A stretch of 64,000 nucleotides of DNA from Erwinia_E haradaeae_E (lineage in GTDB: Bacteria; Pseudomonadota; Gammaproteobacteria; Enterobacterales; Enterobacteriaceae), in assembly GCF_900699015.1 (NCBI RefSeq), contig NZ_LR217737.1:806001-870000 (forward strand). Direction: 5' to 3'. A program made the translations under genes and the position numbers. Within the stretch, counting starts at the first letter, position 1, and the number at the start of each line of letters is the position of its first letter. The notes under the pieces are model-generated. The model made no database searches and had not been told where the DNA came from. It saw nothing but the letters and a program-made list of their open reading frames with translations. Positions 20,674 to 29,778 of the stretch are shown piece after piece.

Positions 20674-21774
20674 ATGAATAATGTAGCATCTCTTCCCCGC
20701 CGTAAATCAATGCGTATTTATGTTGGGAATGTTCCTGTAGGGGATAATATGCCTATTTCTGTGCAGTCTATGACGAATACTCCTACAACTAATATTGAAG
20801 CATCAATTGCCCAAATTAAATCCCTAGAAAAAGCCGGTGCTGATATTGTTCGGATATCTATACCGACTATGGATGCCGCAGAGTCATTTCGTCTTATAAA
20901 AAAACAAGTTACTGCTCCTTTAGTCGCAGATATTCATTTTGACTACCGTATTGCTCTAAAAGTTGCTCAATATGGAGTAGACTGCCTACGAATCAATCCA
21001 GGAAATATTGGTAATAAACATCGCATTCGTAAAGTTGTAGAATGTGCACGCTACTATAACATCCCTATTAGAATTGGAATTAATAGCGGATCACTAGAAC
21101 AAGATTTACAAAAAAAATACAGTAGTTCTACCGCACAAGCTTTAGTTGAATCAGCTCTACGTAATATTAATTATTTTGATGATCTCAACTTTGATATGTT
21201 TAAAGTTAGTGTTAAATCGTCTGACATCTTGACTGCCATAGAGGCATATCGTCTTTTATCTACACAAATTAAGCAACCCCTTCATCTAGGACTGACTGAG
21301 GCTGGTGGAGCACGAGCTGGAGCAGTCAAATCAGCAATCGCAATAGGCTCCCTCCTCTTGGAGGGCATTGGTGATACACTACGAATATCTTTAGCAACTA
21401 ATCCAATTGAAGAAGTGAAAGTTGGTTTTGATATTTTAAAATCACTACACATTCGTTCACGTGGTATTAATTTTATTGCCTGCCCAACCTGCTCACGTCA
21501 AGAATTTGATGTGATCAGCATAGTAAACGATCTAGAAAAAAGACTAGAAGACATCATTACGCCAATGGATATTGCAATTATAGGCTGTATGGTTAATGGT
21601 CCGGGAGAGGCGAAACAAGCAACCATCGCTCTAGTAGGTAACAGGAAAAGTAGCAGTTTATATGAAGACGGGATTCAATTAGATGAACGAATGAATAATC
21701 AAACTCTAATTGATAAATTAGAAGCGCGTATCCGTGCTAAAGCACTAAACCTAAAAAATAGAAATCATATTTAA
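20674..21774 (+). CDS. ispG: 4-hydroxy-3-methylbut-2-enyl diphosphate synthase (flavodoxin/ferredoxin)
   Basis: IspG catalyses the reductive ring opening of MEcPP to HMBPP in the MEP isoprenoid pathway and carries a 4Fe-4S cluster. An upstream in-frame ATG exists at 20662, but ATG 20674 has GGAGA at 20664-20668 before it and puts RRKS at residues 9-12, as in E. coli, giving 366 residues. The TIM-barrel segment (QSMTNTPTTN, VADIHFDYRIAL, LRINPGNIG) is complete. The cluster ligands are present as CPTC and the cysteine of IIGCMVNGPGEA, with the nearby Glu. hisS follows after 161 bases, as in E. coli. Retention alongside SUF genes fits a need for Fe-S supply. Confidence 0.97.
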   Translation: MNNVASLPRRKSMRIYVGNVPVGDNMPISVQSMTNTPTTNIEASIAQIKSLEKAGADIVRISIPTMDAAESFRLIKKQVTAPLVADIHFDYRIALKVAQYGVDCLRINPGNIGNKHRIRKVVECARYYNIPIRIGINSGSLEQDLQKKYSSSTAQALVESALRNINYFDDLNFDMFKVSVKSSDILTAIEAYRLLSTQIKQPLHLGLTEAGGARAGAVKSAIAIGSLLLEGIGDTLRISLATNPIEEVKVGFDILKSLHIRSRGINFIACPTCSRQEFDVISIVNDLEKRLEDIITPMDIAIIGCMVNGPGEAKQATIALVGNRKSSSLYEDGIQLDERMNNQTLIDKLEARIRAKALNLKNRNHI

Positions 21775-21935
21775 TATTTTTAATATTTAAGAAATAAAAT
21801 AATACTTATCTAGTCAACTTATCACAAATGAAAATCAACATCAACTAATTAAAATATTGTACACAAATATATAACTCTAACAACTCAATAAACCACATAT
21901 AGAATCATATGTTATAAAAATAAAAGGTATAGATA

Positions 21936-23249
21936 GTGAAAAAAAACAAGATTCAAGCAATTCGTGGCATGAAAGACTACCTTCCAATTGATATTGCTTT
22001 CTATCAAAGAATAGAACAGATATTAAAACAAGTTATCAGTAGCTACGGTTTCAGTGAAATTCGTATTCCAGTTGTTGAAAAAACCTCATTATTTGAACGC
22101 GCGATCGGTTCCATTACTGATGTAGTGGAAAAAGAAATGTATACTTTTCAAGATCGTAATGGTGATAGCATTACATTAAGACCAGAAGGAACCGCTGGAT
22201 GTGCGCGTGCAGGAATTGAACACGGTATCTTGTATCACCAAGAACAGCGTTTATGGTATATGGGACCAATGTTTCGCTATGAAAGACCACAGAAAGGTCG
22301 TTATCGTCAATTCTACCAAATCGGTGTTGAAGCATTCGGACTATCCGGTCCAGAGATTGATGCCGAATTGATTTTAATGACCGCAAGATGCTGGAAAGCA
22401 TTGGGTATTTCTAATCATATTCGATTGGAGTTAAACTCAATTGGATCATTAGAAACACGAAAGCAATATCATAAAATACTTGTTTCTTTACTAAAAAATA
22501 ATATTCATATTTTAGATAAAGATTGTAAAGATCGTATATATTCTAATCCTCTTCGCATTCTAGACAGTAAAAACCCTGCCATACAAGAATTATTGATTAA
22601 CCTGCCTCCTCTTAGAGAATATCTAGACAGCGAATCTAATCATCATTTTTTAGGTCTATGTAACCAATTAGATATCGCTGGCATTCCCTACCATATAAAC
22701 CAGCGTCTAGTACGCGGTTTAGACTATTATAATCGAACCGTATTTGAATGGACAACTAACAGTTTGGGTGCACAAGGAACAATCTGTTCTGGTGGTCGAT
22801 ATGATAATTTGGTTACAGAACTTGGTGGCCACTCAACCCCAGCTATTGGTTTCGCAATTGGTTTAGAGCGATTAGCATTATTAGTACAACATTGTAACTT
22901 AAAACTACAACCAAATCGAATTGTCGATGTCTATTTAATTACTAAAGGGCCTGAGAAACAACATTTAGGAATGTTATTATCTGAACAATTACGTAATTTA
23001 CTGCCTGAATTAAAATTAATGAATAATTTTTGTGTAGGAAAACTAAAAAAACACTTCGCAAGAGCAATTAAATTAGGTGCTAGATTTGCAATAGTGATTA
23101 ATACAGATGAAATAGGTGATGAGGAACTTATTCTCAAAGATTTTTTACATCAAACACAAAAAAAAATCCTAAAAACTGAGGTTTACTCTATTCTTGCTTC
23201 GCTTCTAGATCTTAAGTTACAGTCACCTATAGAAGATCAACTTCATTGA
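21936..23249 (+). CDS. hisS: Histidyl-tRNA synthetase
   Basis: HisS charges tRNA-His. The start is GTG at 21936 with AAAGGT at 21923-21928 upstream, giving 437 residues (E. coli 424), with N-terminal KIQAIRGMKDYLP. Class II motif 2 is seen as RPEGTAGCARAG and FRYERPQKGRYRQF; the histidine-specific signature LVRGLDYYNRTVFEW and motif 3 (PAIGFAIGLERL) are present. The C-terminal anticodon-binding domain is intact, with a tail slightly longer than in E. coli. It follows ispG as in enterobacteria. Downstream genes usual in E. coli (yfgM, bamB, der) are missing and replaced by a large spacer. An essential gene; certain call. Confidence 0.97.
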   Translation: MKKNKIQAIRGMKDYLPIDIAFYQRIEQILKQVISSYGFSEIRIPVVEKTSLFERAIGSITDVVEKEMYTFQDRNGDSITLRPEGTAGCARAGIEHGILYHQEQRLWYMGPMFRYERPQKGRYRQFYQIGVEAFGLSGPEIDAELILMTARCWKALGISNHIRLELNSIGSLETRKQYHKILVSLLKNNIHILDKDCKDRIYSNPLRILDSKNPAIQELLINLPPLREYLDSESNHHFLGLCNQLDIAGIPYHINQRLVRGLDYYNRTVFEWTTNSLGAQGTICSGGRYDNLVTELGGHSTPAIGFAIGLERLALLVQHCNLKLQPNRIVDVYLITKGPEKQHLGMLLSEQLRNLLPELKLMNNFCVGKLKKHFARAIKLGARFAIVINTDEIGDEELILKDFLHQTQKKILKTEVYSILASLLDLKLQSPIEDQLH

Positions 23250-25442
23250 TCAATATCTAGGCGTGAACTATAAAAAATCTAATCATATTAACGCACTATA
23301 GGACTATTATTAATTTCTAAGTATAGATCATAAAGAATTGGATTTAATCTTAAAGACATCTATTCAATCTTCTATTTATATCTGTATAACTAAAAAAATT
23401 TATAAAAAAAGAATGATTATCATATTTTTTATTATACAATAAATACCTCCTTTGAACTCATAAAAATTTCAATCAATATTAATAATTGTTTTACACTAAG
23501 CCTCTCTCCACTTATAAATAACACTCCATCTAAAGTATATCTATACTAATGGTGAATATAATATGAGTAAAATATTTTAGATGCTTCTAGTATTAAGCAA
23601 TTCATTTTAAACACAAACAATCTAGAAACAAAATAAATCATTAAAAATATAAAAATTAACCTAATTTTTTTTAATTAAAGCGTTTCATTAAAAACTATAT
23701 ACATCGAATAAAAACAAAAATAATTAACTAATCAATGTTACAAATTGACTTTAATAAATAACAATTATCATCATATATATTTGATTATATCAAAATCTAT
23801 CTTTTTATAAAAATATTTTTTTAAACTGCAATCTAGAGTTACTTTTTTTAAATTAATAATGTCATAATTCTATAATTAGAATAATCTATTAAATTCTTTT
23901 ATTTTACCTATCTGCAGTATTTTTAAAGGTAACTCAAACTATCTTCAAGATTAATCTCAGATAAACAATCTGATTTTTCCATCTAAATAATAAGATACAA
24001 TTCTAAATAAAAGAAAAAGATAGCTTATGAAACCAACAAATAAAATACAAGTATTATTCTCTTGATCTTAACAAGTATAATGTAAAATCATATGATAAGA
24101 TCTAGACCAGCGAATAACTTATTTATCTAAAATGGATCCTAAAATAGTTAATACATAGTAAAATCTAGACCTAAATACTCTTTCTCATATTTTTCTATCA
24201 AATCAGTAGATTATGAATCCAATGTTTTAAAACTTAATCTTATTTCAACTAAAAAATAAAAAACTCAGTATAAAATATACCATACATATAATCCTAATCA
24301 TCTTTTCTTCTACGAAAAATCTGATATACAAAACTTAAATAATCGAACTTAATGTAAATTAATAGCCCTTTAATTCTATAAAATCTATCATAGTAATCTT
24401 GCTAAAATCTAATAAATTTTTCTCTTTATTATATAAAAACTGATATAACTTATCTAAAATAACAATAATTTTTATATTTTAAAAAACTTTTCCTCTAATA
24501 GATAAAAACGAAAAATAAATAAATTAAAATATATTTTTACGAATATCAAATTTAAATCATAGATTTCTGGTATTCTGAATGTAATAAATCACATAACCAG
24601 GACATACCCGAAACACATTTTGGTTAATATACTATTTCTTTATTTAATAAATAAATATTGTATTTTTCACTACCTCAGTTCACACTATTACATTATTAAC
24701 ATGATATCCTATATAAAAAGATTAAATCTAAAATATCTAATCTTTATTTCTAGAAACATAAATGTTGAAATTAATCATACCAAAAGTAGATAACTAGAAT
24801 AGAATTCTAGATTTATTTCTAAAATAAAATAAAATTGAACGATAAAATAAACATAGATGTACTGTGAAATAAGATATGATTTACTATATATATAAAATAT
24901 CCTTTTGGCTTGCCCCTTTTTGATGATTGCTTAAAAATCAATAATTTATAATACTTTTATATAAAAAAACTAATCAATATCCTATACTTATTAGAAGTAT
25001 GTTTTAATTTATAACTAAATATAAATAATGATATAAAATATATTATATCTTTTAAAATCAAGAATTAATCTTAGTTAAACTCTATTATATCGCAGTTTAG
25101 CTACTAGTATAATATACTATCATTACTCTATTTAGATCTGTACAATGAAGACCTAATAATATATAGGTATTCTAATTTTTAATAAAAATGCTTTCATATA
25201 AACACATGAACTAACTGTAATGATACAATAAATTATATTAGAAATAATCCAAATTAACTACTCTCTAATCATAGAAGAATAAATCATGCTTACCCTACTC
25301 ATTATAATGAGATCATATTAAATACTATGCAGTTTTTAAAAACATAGATAAATCAATCTAATAAAAACCATAACGATAATTAATAAAGTAGACGTGCTAA
25401 AATATTTTTAATATGAATGAAAATATAAAAGGAGAGACACCG
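23250..25442. other. Largest gene-free spacer, hisS to rpmF
   Basis: 2.2 kb without a supportable gene. In E. coli yfgM, bamB and der follow hisS and yceD precedes rpmF; none can be read. Two short stretches are richer in G and C than their surroundings: about 24596-24625 and 24899-24932 (containing GGCTTGCCCC). They may be gene or RNA remnants but I cannot identify them. A strong ribosome-binding site, AAAAGGAGAG at 25427-25436, belongs to rpmF. Confidence 0.65.
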
Positions 25443-25613
25443 ATGGCTGTACAACAAAACAAACCAACGAGATCTAAACGAGGGATGCGACGTTCACATA
25501 ACGCCTTAACCACAGCAACACTCTCCGTAGATAAGCTATCTGGTGAACTACATCGTCGTCATCATATCACTTCCGATGGCTACTATCGAGGCCGAAAGGT
25601 CCTTGTAACTTAA
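25443..25613 (+). CDS. rpmF: Large ribosomal subunit protein bL32
   Basis: L32 is a small zinc-free basic protein of the 50S subunit. The frame runs upstream to 25413, but the ATG at 25443 has the strong AAAGGAGAG site seven or so bases before it and gives MAVQQNKPTRSKRGMRRSH, the invariant N-terminus. It has 56 residues, one fewer than E. coli because of a one-residue deletion in the variable ALTTATLSVD part. HHITSDGYYRGRKV is conserved. It heads the rpmF-plsX-fab cluster exactly as in enterobacteria, 20 bases before plsX. Coupled expression of a ribosomal protein with lipid genes is a known arrangement. Confidence 0.97.
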   Translation: MAVQQNKPTRSKRGMRRSHNALTTATLSVDKLSGELHRRHHITSDGYYRGRKVLVT

Positions 25614-25633
25614 TTAAAAGCTATCAAATTATT

Positions 25634-26668
25634 TTGAAAAATCTGACTTTAGCAATAGATGTTATGGGCGGAGATTATGGCGCAAGCATAACTGTGCCTG
25701 CATCAGTTCAGGCATTATTACTCAATCCATATTTACATATTATTTTAGTTGGTAACCCTGACATTATTAAAAAACTACTAGTTAATGAAGACATATTCTT
25801 ACGATCTCGTTTAGAAATCGTTGCCTCTAAATCAGTAATTTCTGAAAATGCAAAACCCTCTGAATGCATTCGATCTAGTCATGGAAGTTCTATGCGAATC
25901 ACATTAGAGCAAGTTAAAAAAGGTAGAGCACATGCATGTGTCAGCGCAGGTAATACTGGCGCAATCATGGGACTAGCTAAACTCTTATTAAAACCACTGA
26001 ATGGAATAGATCGTCCAGCGTTAATGACCATTCTACCCAATCAAAAAGCAAATCAAACGGTAATGTTAGATGTAGGGGCAAACATTGTTGCAGAAAGCGC
26101 CTTACTAGTACAATTTGCTATCATGGGTTCTGTCATAGCTGAAGAACTCTTAACTATTCACGAACCTCGTGTATCTCTTATTAACATAGGTCAAGAACCC
26201 ATAAAAGGATTAAGCTCTATTCAAGATGCAGCACTTATGCTCCAATCATCTAAAGAAATTAATTTCATCGGTTACGTTGAAGGTCATGATCTTCTTTCCG
26301 GAAAAACAGATGTTCTTATTTGTAATGGTTTTATAGGAAATATAATTTTAAAAACCATAGAAGGCATAGTAAGAATGTTTCTTTTTCTACTTGATTCCAA
26401 TAATCAAGAAAAAAAACAAAGCTGTCACCACAATCAACTAAAGAAATGGTTCAACGAAGATTTAGTAAATAAATTTCATTATTTAAATCCTGACAAATAT
26501 AATGGCGCACTTCTTCTTGGCTTGCAGGGTGTAGTAGTAAAGAGCCATGGTTCTGCGAATAATCTCGGATTTATCGCAGCAATTCAAAAAGCTGAGCAGA
26601 TAGTACAACAAAGAGTTCTCGATAGGATTTCAATGTGCGTACAAGCTTTATTATCTAAAAACGGCTAG
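25634..26668 (+). CDS. plsX: Phosphate acyltransferase (acyl-ACP:phosphate)
   Basis: PlsX converts acyl-ACP to acyl-phosphate, used by PlsY to start glycerophospholipid synthesis. The only start matching the family N-terminus is TTG at 25634 (KNLTLAIDVMGGDYGAS); no Shine-Dalgarno is evident, so translation may couple to rpmF, 20 bases upstream. 344 residues, about 12 shorter than E. coli at the C-terminus. Conserved blocks include RGSS-like HGSSMRITLEQV, ACVSAGNTGAIMGLAK, VMLDVGANI, and CNGFIGNIILKTIEG. fabH begins six bases after the stop. Operon membership and motifs make the call secure. Confidence 0.95.
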   Translation: MKNLTLAIDVMGGDYGASITVPASVQALLLNPYLHIILVGNPDIIKKLLVNEDIFLRSRLEIVASKSVISENAKPSECIRSSHGSSMRITLEQVKKGRAHACVSAGNTGAIMGLAKLLLKPLNGIDRPALMTILPNQKANQTVMLDVGANIVAESALLVQFAIMGSVIAEELLTIHEPRVSLINIGQEPIKGLSSIQDAALMLQSSKEINFIGYVEGHDLLSGKTDVLICNGFIGNIILKTIEGIVRMFLFLLDSNNQEKKQSCHHNQLKKWFNEDLVNKFHYLNPDKYNGALLLGLQGVVVKSHGSANNLGFIAAIQKAEQIVQQRVLDRISMCVQALLSKNG

Positions 26669-26674
26669 CCGCAC

Positions 26675-27628
26675 ATGTATACAAAAATTATCGGTACAGG
26701 AAGATATCTACCAGAACAAGTACGAACAAATGCTGATTTGGAAAAAATGATAAATACATCAGACGAATGGATTCGAACTCGTACCGGCATACAGGAACGC
26801 CATATCGCTCTCCCTGATGAAACAGTAGCAACTATTGGTTTTCAGGCCGCTCGACGTGCCATAGAGATGTCCGGTATCAGACAAAATGAAATTAATTTAA
26901 TTATTGTTGCTACTACCTCTTCAAGTCATGCTTTTCCTAGCTCTGCCTGTATCATCCAAAAAATGTTAGAAATTAATGATGCTGCTTCTTTTGATCTCGC
27001 AGCTGCCTGTTCAGGATTTATCTATGCATTAAGCGTCGCAGACCAATATATTAAAAATCATTTAGTAAAATATGCGTTGGTAATTGGATCTGACATCTTG
27101 ACTCGTATGTTAAATCCTAACGATCGTAGTACATTAATTCTCTTTGGAGATGGAGCAGGTGCTGTAGTGCTGGGCGCCAGAAAAGAGCAGGGAATCATTT
27201 CTACTCACCTTCATGCAGATGGACGCTATGGCCAAATACTAACATTACCAAATCGAAACAACACACAACCAGATCACAATGCTTATATCAGCATGACAGG
27301 TAATGAAGTATTTAAAGTTGCTATTAATAAACTAACAGATATCGTTAAAGAAACCTTACAAGCCAATAATCTTCAATTCTCTTCTATAGACTGGCTCATT
27401 CCACATCAAGCTAATCTGCGCATTATTATTGCTACTGCCTATAAGCTAGGTTTAGATATAAATAAAGTCATTATTACTCTTCATCGTCATGGTAATACCT
27501 CTGCAGCTTCTATTCCATTAGCTCTAGATGAAGCAGTACGCGACCATCGTATCAAACATGGTCAATTAATTTTATTAGAAGCTTTTGGCGCAGGACTAAC
27601 TTGGGGATCGGCACTGATTCGATTTTAA
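26675..27628 (+). CDS. fabH: 3-oxoacyl-[ACP] synthase III
   Basis: FabH starts fatty acid synthesis by condensing acetyl-CoA with malonyl-ACP. 317 residues, identical to the E. coli length. The catalytic triad is intact: Cys112 in AAACSGF, and the histidine and asparagine of PHQANLRII and RHGNTSAAS (His244 and Asn274 in E. coli). The start MYTKIIGTGRYLP is in register. It sits six bases after plsX and 33 bases before fabD, in the standard rpmF-plsX-fabHDG-acpP order. No anomalies. Confidence 0.97.
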   Translation: MYTKIIGTGRYLPEQVRTNADLEKMINTSDEWIRTRTGIQERHIALPDETVATIGFQAARRAIEMSGIRQNEINLIIVATTSSSHAFPSSACIIQKMLEINDAASFDLAAACSGFIYALSVADQYIKNHLVKYALVIGSDILTRMLNPNDRSTLILFGDGAGAVVLGARKEQGIISTHLHADGRYGQILTLPNRNNTQPDHNAYISMTGNEVFKVAINKLTDIVKETLQANNLQFSSIDWLIPHQANLRIIIATAYKLGLDINKVIITLHRHGNTSAASIPLALDEAVRDHRIKHGQLILLEAFGAGLTWGSALIRF

Positions 27629-27661
27629 TTATCAATTTTGTCACAAAGGACAGGAATGAAT

Positions 27662-28592
27662 ATGAAAAAAATTGCAATGGTTTTTCCGGGGCAAGGAGCA
27701 CAAAAAGTAGGCATGTTATCCAATTTAGCTCAAACTTACAGCCTAGTAGAAAAAACCTTTGCAGAAGCTTCTGCTGTACTTGGTTATGATCTATGGAAAT
27801 TAGTACAAAAAGGACCATCAATACAATTAAACAAAACACACCATACTCAACCAGCTCTCTTAACTGCATCTTTTTCAATTTTTAGGATTTGGAAAGAAAA
27901 AAGCAAAAATATGCCCATGTTACTAGCAGGACACAGTCTAGGTGAATACAGTGCTTTAGTTTGCGCAGGCGCAATTAATTTCCATGACGCAATTACTCTA
28001 GTAGAGCTACGTGGAAAACTTATGCAAGAAGCTGTACCCTGAAGGAACAGGTGCAATGCAAGTCATTATTGGCCTAGATCCTCTATCTATAATACAAGCC
28101 TGTCAAGAATCTTCTTGTGACCAGATTGTATCGCCAGTCAACTATAATTCACCTGATCAGGTAGTTATTGCCGGACATAAGGAAGCCGTTGAACGTGCAA
28201 GTCTGGCATGTAAACGTGCCGGGGCTAAACTGACGTTACCCCTACCAATTAGCGTACCTTCACACTGCGCCCTAATGCAATCAGCAGCAGAAAAATTCAG
28301 CATGGCACTGGAAAAAATAAATTTTCATGCCCCATTATTCCCAGTAGTAAATAATGTTGACGTAGTGATTGAGACTGCCCCTCATGCCATACGTAACGCT
28401 TTAATTCGTCAGCTATATCACCCCGTACAATGGATGAATATCATAAAATTTATTCAAAAACAAGGTGTTAGTTCTTTACTAGAAATTGGTCCAGGACAAA
28501 TTTTGACTAGATTAAGTCAGTATATTCAGCCTGCTTTAACATTAACTGCAGTCAATGATTACAATAGTCTAAAAAAGTCGCTCGAATTATGA
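27662..28592 (+). CDS. fabD: Malonyl-CoA:ACP transacylase, split by a +1 frameshift
   Basis: FabD loads malonyl groups on ACP. The reading frame from ATG 27662 (MKKIAMVFPGQGAQ) runs 126 codons to a UGA at 28040-28042. The following codons, in the +1 frame, continue the family sequence without a gap to a stop at 28592. One extra base in CCC (28037-28039) explains the break: reading CCC and then slipping +1 gives EAVPEGTGAM exactly as in E. coli and a total of 309 residues, the E. coli length. Ser92 (GHSLGEYS) and Arg117 are in the first part, and the catalytic His of VPSHCALM is in the second. Both halves are well conserved with no other lesion, so I infer the protein is still made, by recoding, slippage, reinitiation, or because the base is an assembly error. 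fabG overlaps the Shine-Dalgarno region after the stop. Confidence 0.88.
28037..28042 (+). promoter_or_regulatory. Candidate +1 frameshift site (CCC-UGA) in fabD
   Basis: The P-site codon CCC followed by the slow stop UGA, then A, is a slippery arrangement. A tRNA-Pro moved one base forward re-pairs with CCU and the next codon GAA restores the family sequence. CCC-N runs are known +1 slip sites, and the RF2 gene uses a comparable codon-plus-UGA switch. No clear Shine-Dalgarno-like stimulator lies just upstream. Whether it works in vivo cannot be seen from sequence. Confidence 0.5.
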
Positions 28593-28612
28593 TGAAGGAG
28601 GGGAAGTATAGA

Positions 28613-29347
28613 ATGAATTTCGAAGGTAAAATTGCAATAGTAACCGGTGCTAGCAGAGGAATTGGTCGCGCTATAACAGAAGATCTAGTAATACACGGTG
28701 CTAAAGTATTAGGCACAGCCACAACCCAAAGCGGTGCAGATATCATCAGTCAATATTTAGGTTGTCATGGTAAAGGTTTTATATTGAATGTAAACAACAT
28801 AGTTTCGATTGAAACAGCATTAGAAAAAATTCATAATGACTTTGGTGAAATAGATATATTAGTTAACAATGCTGGCATTACACGTGATAAACTACTTATC
28901 CGTATGAAAGATACTGAATGGAATGAAGTGATTAACACAAATCTCACTTCGATCTTTCGTTTATCTAAATCAGTTCTACGGACTATGATGAAAAAAAGAA
29001 ATGGTAGAATCATTACTATTGGATCTGTAATTGGTAATACAGGAAACATAGGACAATCCAACTACGCAGCAACTAAAGCAGGTTTAATTGGCTTTACTAA
29101 ATCCCTTGCGCGTGAAATAGCATCCCGTGGTATCACTGTAAACGTTGTAGCACCTGGATTTATTGAAACTGACATGACAGTCACTCTTAGTAACAAACAA
29201 CGAGAAGAAATTATGAGAAAAATACCTATAGGACGTCTTGGTCACGTTAAAGATATCGCAAAAGCTGTAACATTTTTAGCGTCTGAGGAAGCCTCATACA
29301 TTACTGGTGAGACACTTAATGTCAATGGCGGAATGCTAATGATTTAA
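28613..29347 (+). CDS. fabG: 3-oxoacyl-[ACP] reductase
   Basis: FabG reduces 3-oxoacyl-ACP with NADPH. The frame is open from 28589, overlapping fabD, but ATG 28613 is nine bases after the strong AAGGAGGGG (28595-28603) and gives MNFEGKIAIVTGASRG, for 244 residues as in E. coli. The short-chain dehydrogenase fold is complete: the TGASRGIGRA cofactor loop at 12-21, NNAGITRD, the catalytic serine of IGSVIG, and Tyr-X3-Lys in NYAATKAG. Fifth gene of the lipid operon; acpP follows after 122 bases that contain its own promoter. Confidence 0.97.
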   Translation: MNFEGKIAIVTGASRGIGRAITEDLVIHGAKVLGTATTQSGADIISQYLGCHGKGFILNVNNIVSIETALEKIHNDFGEIDILVNNAGITRDKLLIRMKDTEWNEVINTNLTSIFRLSKSVLRTMMKKRNGRIITIGSVIGNTGNIGQSNYAATKAGLIGFTKSLAREIASRGITVNVVAPGFIETDMTVTLSNKQREEIMRKIPIGRLGHVKDIAKAVTFLASEEASYITGETLNVNGGMLMI

Positions 29348-29396
29348 TCATTAAATGAACTATACAAAAATCATAGTATAACCCACTGGAATTTAG

Positions 29397-29424
29397 TTGC
29401 ATCTTTTTCAACATTTTATACACT
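29397..29424 (+). promoter_or_regulatory. Promoter of acpP
   Basis: TTGCAT at 29397-29402 and TACACT at 29419-29424 with a 16-base gap form a good sigma-70 pair between fabG and acpP. From memory the E. coli acpP promoter region is almost the same here (TTTAGTTGCA, then TTTTTCAACATTTTATACAC). This lets acpP be made in excess of the other fab genes. Confidence 0.65.
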
Positions 29425-29427
29425 ATA

Positions 29428-29450
29428 AAAACCATCGCGAAAGCGAGTTT
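29428..29450 (+). promoter_or_regulatory. Conserved stem-loop in the acpP 5' leader
   Basis: TCGC at 29435-29438 and GCGA at 29443-29446 close a GAAA tetraloop; flanking AAAAC (29428-29432) and GTTTT (29446-29450) can extend the stem across a two-base bulge. From memory the same leader occurs in E. coli. Its survival in a genome whose spacers are otherwise dissolved suggests an mRNA stability or translation role, but this is an inference. Confidence 0.6.
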
Positions 29451-29469
29451 TGATAGGAAATTGAACTAT

Positions 29470-29700
29470 ATGAGCACTATTGAAGAACGTGTTAAGAAAA
29501 TCATTAGCGAACAACTTGGTGTTAAGCAAGAAGAGGTAGTTAATGTTGCTTCTTTTGTAGAAGATCTAGGTGCAGATTCTCTTGATACTGTTGAATTAGT
29601 TATGGCCCTAGAAGAAGAGTTTAATACTGAAATACCGGATGAAGCAGCTGAAAAAATAACCACCGTTCAAGCTGCCATTGATTATATTAATACGCACTAA
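29470..29700 (+). CDS. acpP: Acyl carrier protein
   Basis: ACP carries the growing acyl chain on a 4'-phosphopantetheine arm. The frame opens with a TTG at 29461, but ATG 29470 gives MSTIEERVKKII, the family start, for 76 residues (E. coli 78). The modification site DSL is present in GADSLDTVELVM, Ser37 counting Met. The acidic helix II (ELVMALEEEF) that docks partner enzymes is unchanged. The last two residues of the E. coli protein are missing. It has its own promoter and leader. fabF, which normally comes next, is absent; deaD lies convergent 78 bases away. Confidence 0.98.
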   Translation: MSTIEERVKKIISEQLGVKQEEVVNVASFVEDLGADSLDTVELVMALEEEFNTEIPDEAAEKITTVQAAIDYINTH

Positions 29701-29715
29701 ATATCAGTGATCAGT

Positions 29716-29744
29716 TTCAGGCGGATATATTATAACCGCCTGAA
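29716..29744. terminator. Hairpin between convergent acpP and deaD
   Basis: A perfect 9-bp stem, TTCAGGCGG (29716-29724) with CCGCCTGAA (29736-29744), loop of 11 bases. It is GC-rich in an AT-rich region and lies 15 bases past acpP and 34 bases past deaD. There is no long T-run on either side, so it may be a weak bidirectional terminator or a 3'-end stabiliser for both mRNAs. Confidence 0.6.
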
Positions 29745-29778
29745 CTCCATATGATAAAATATAAACAGATAGATAATA

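Noticed and set aside
26763..26782. ATTCGAACTCGTACC, resembling a tRNA T-arm
   Set aside because: It is inside fabH and encodes the conserved WIRTRTG stretch; no other tRNA arms can be formed around it.
27552..27878. 108-codon ORF antisense to the fabH-fabD junction
   Set aside because: It overlaps two well supported conserved genes on the other strand and has no recognisable features.
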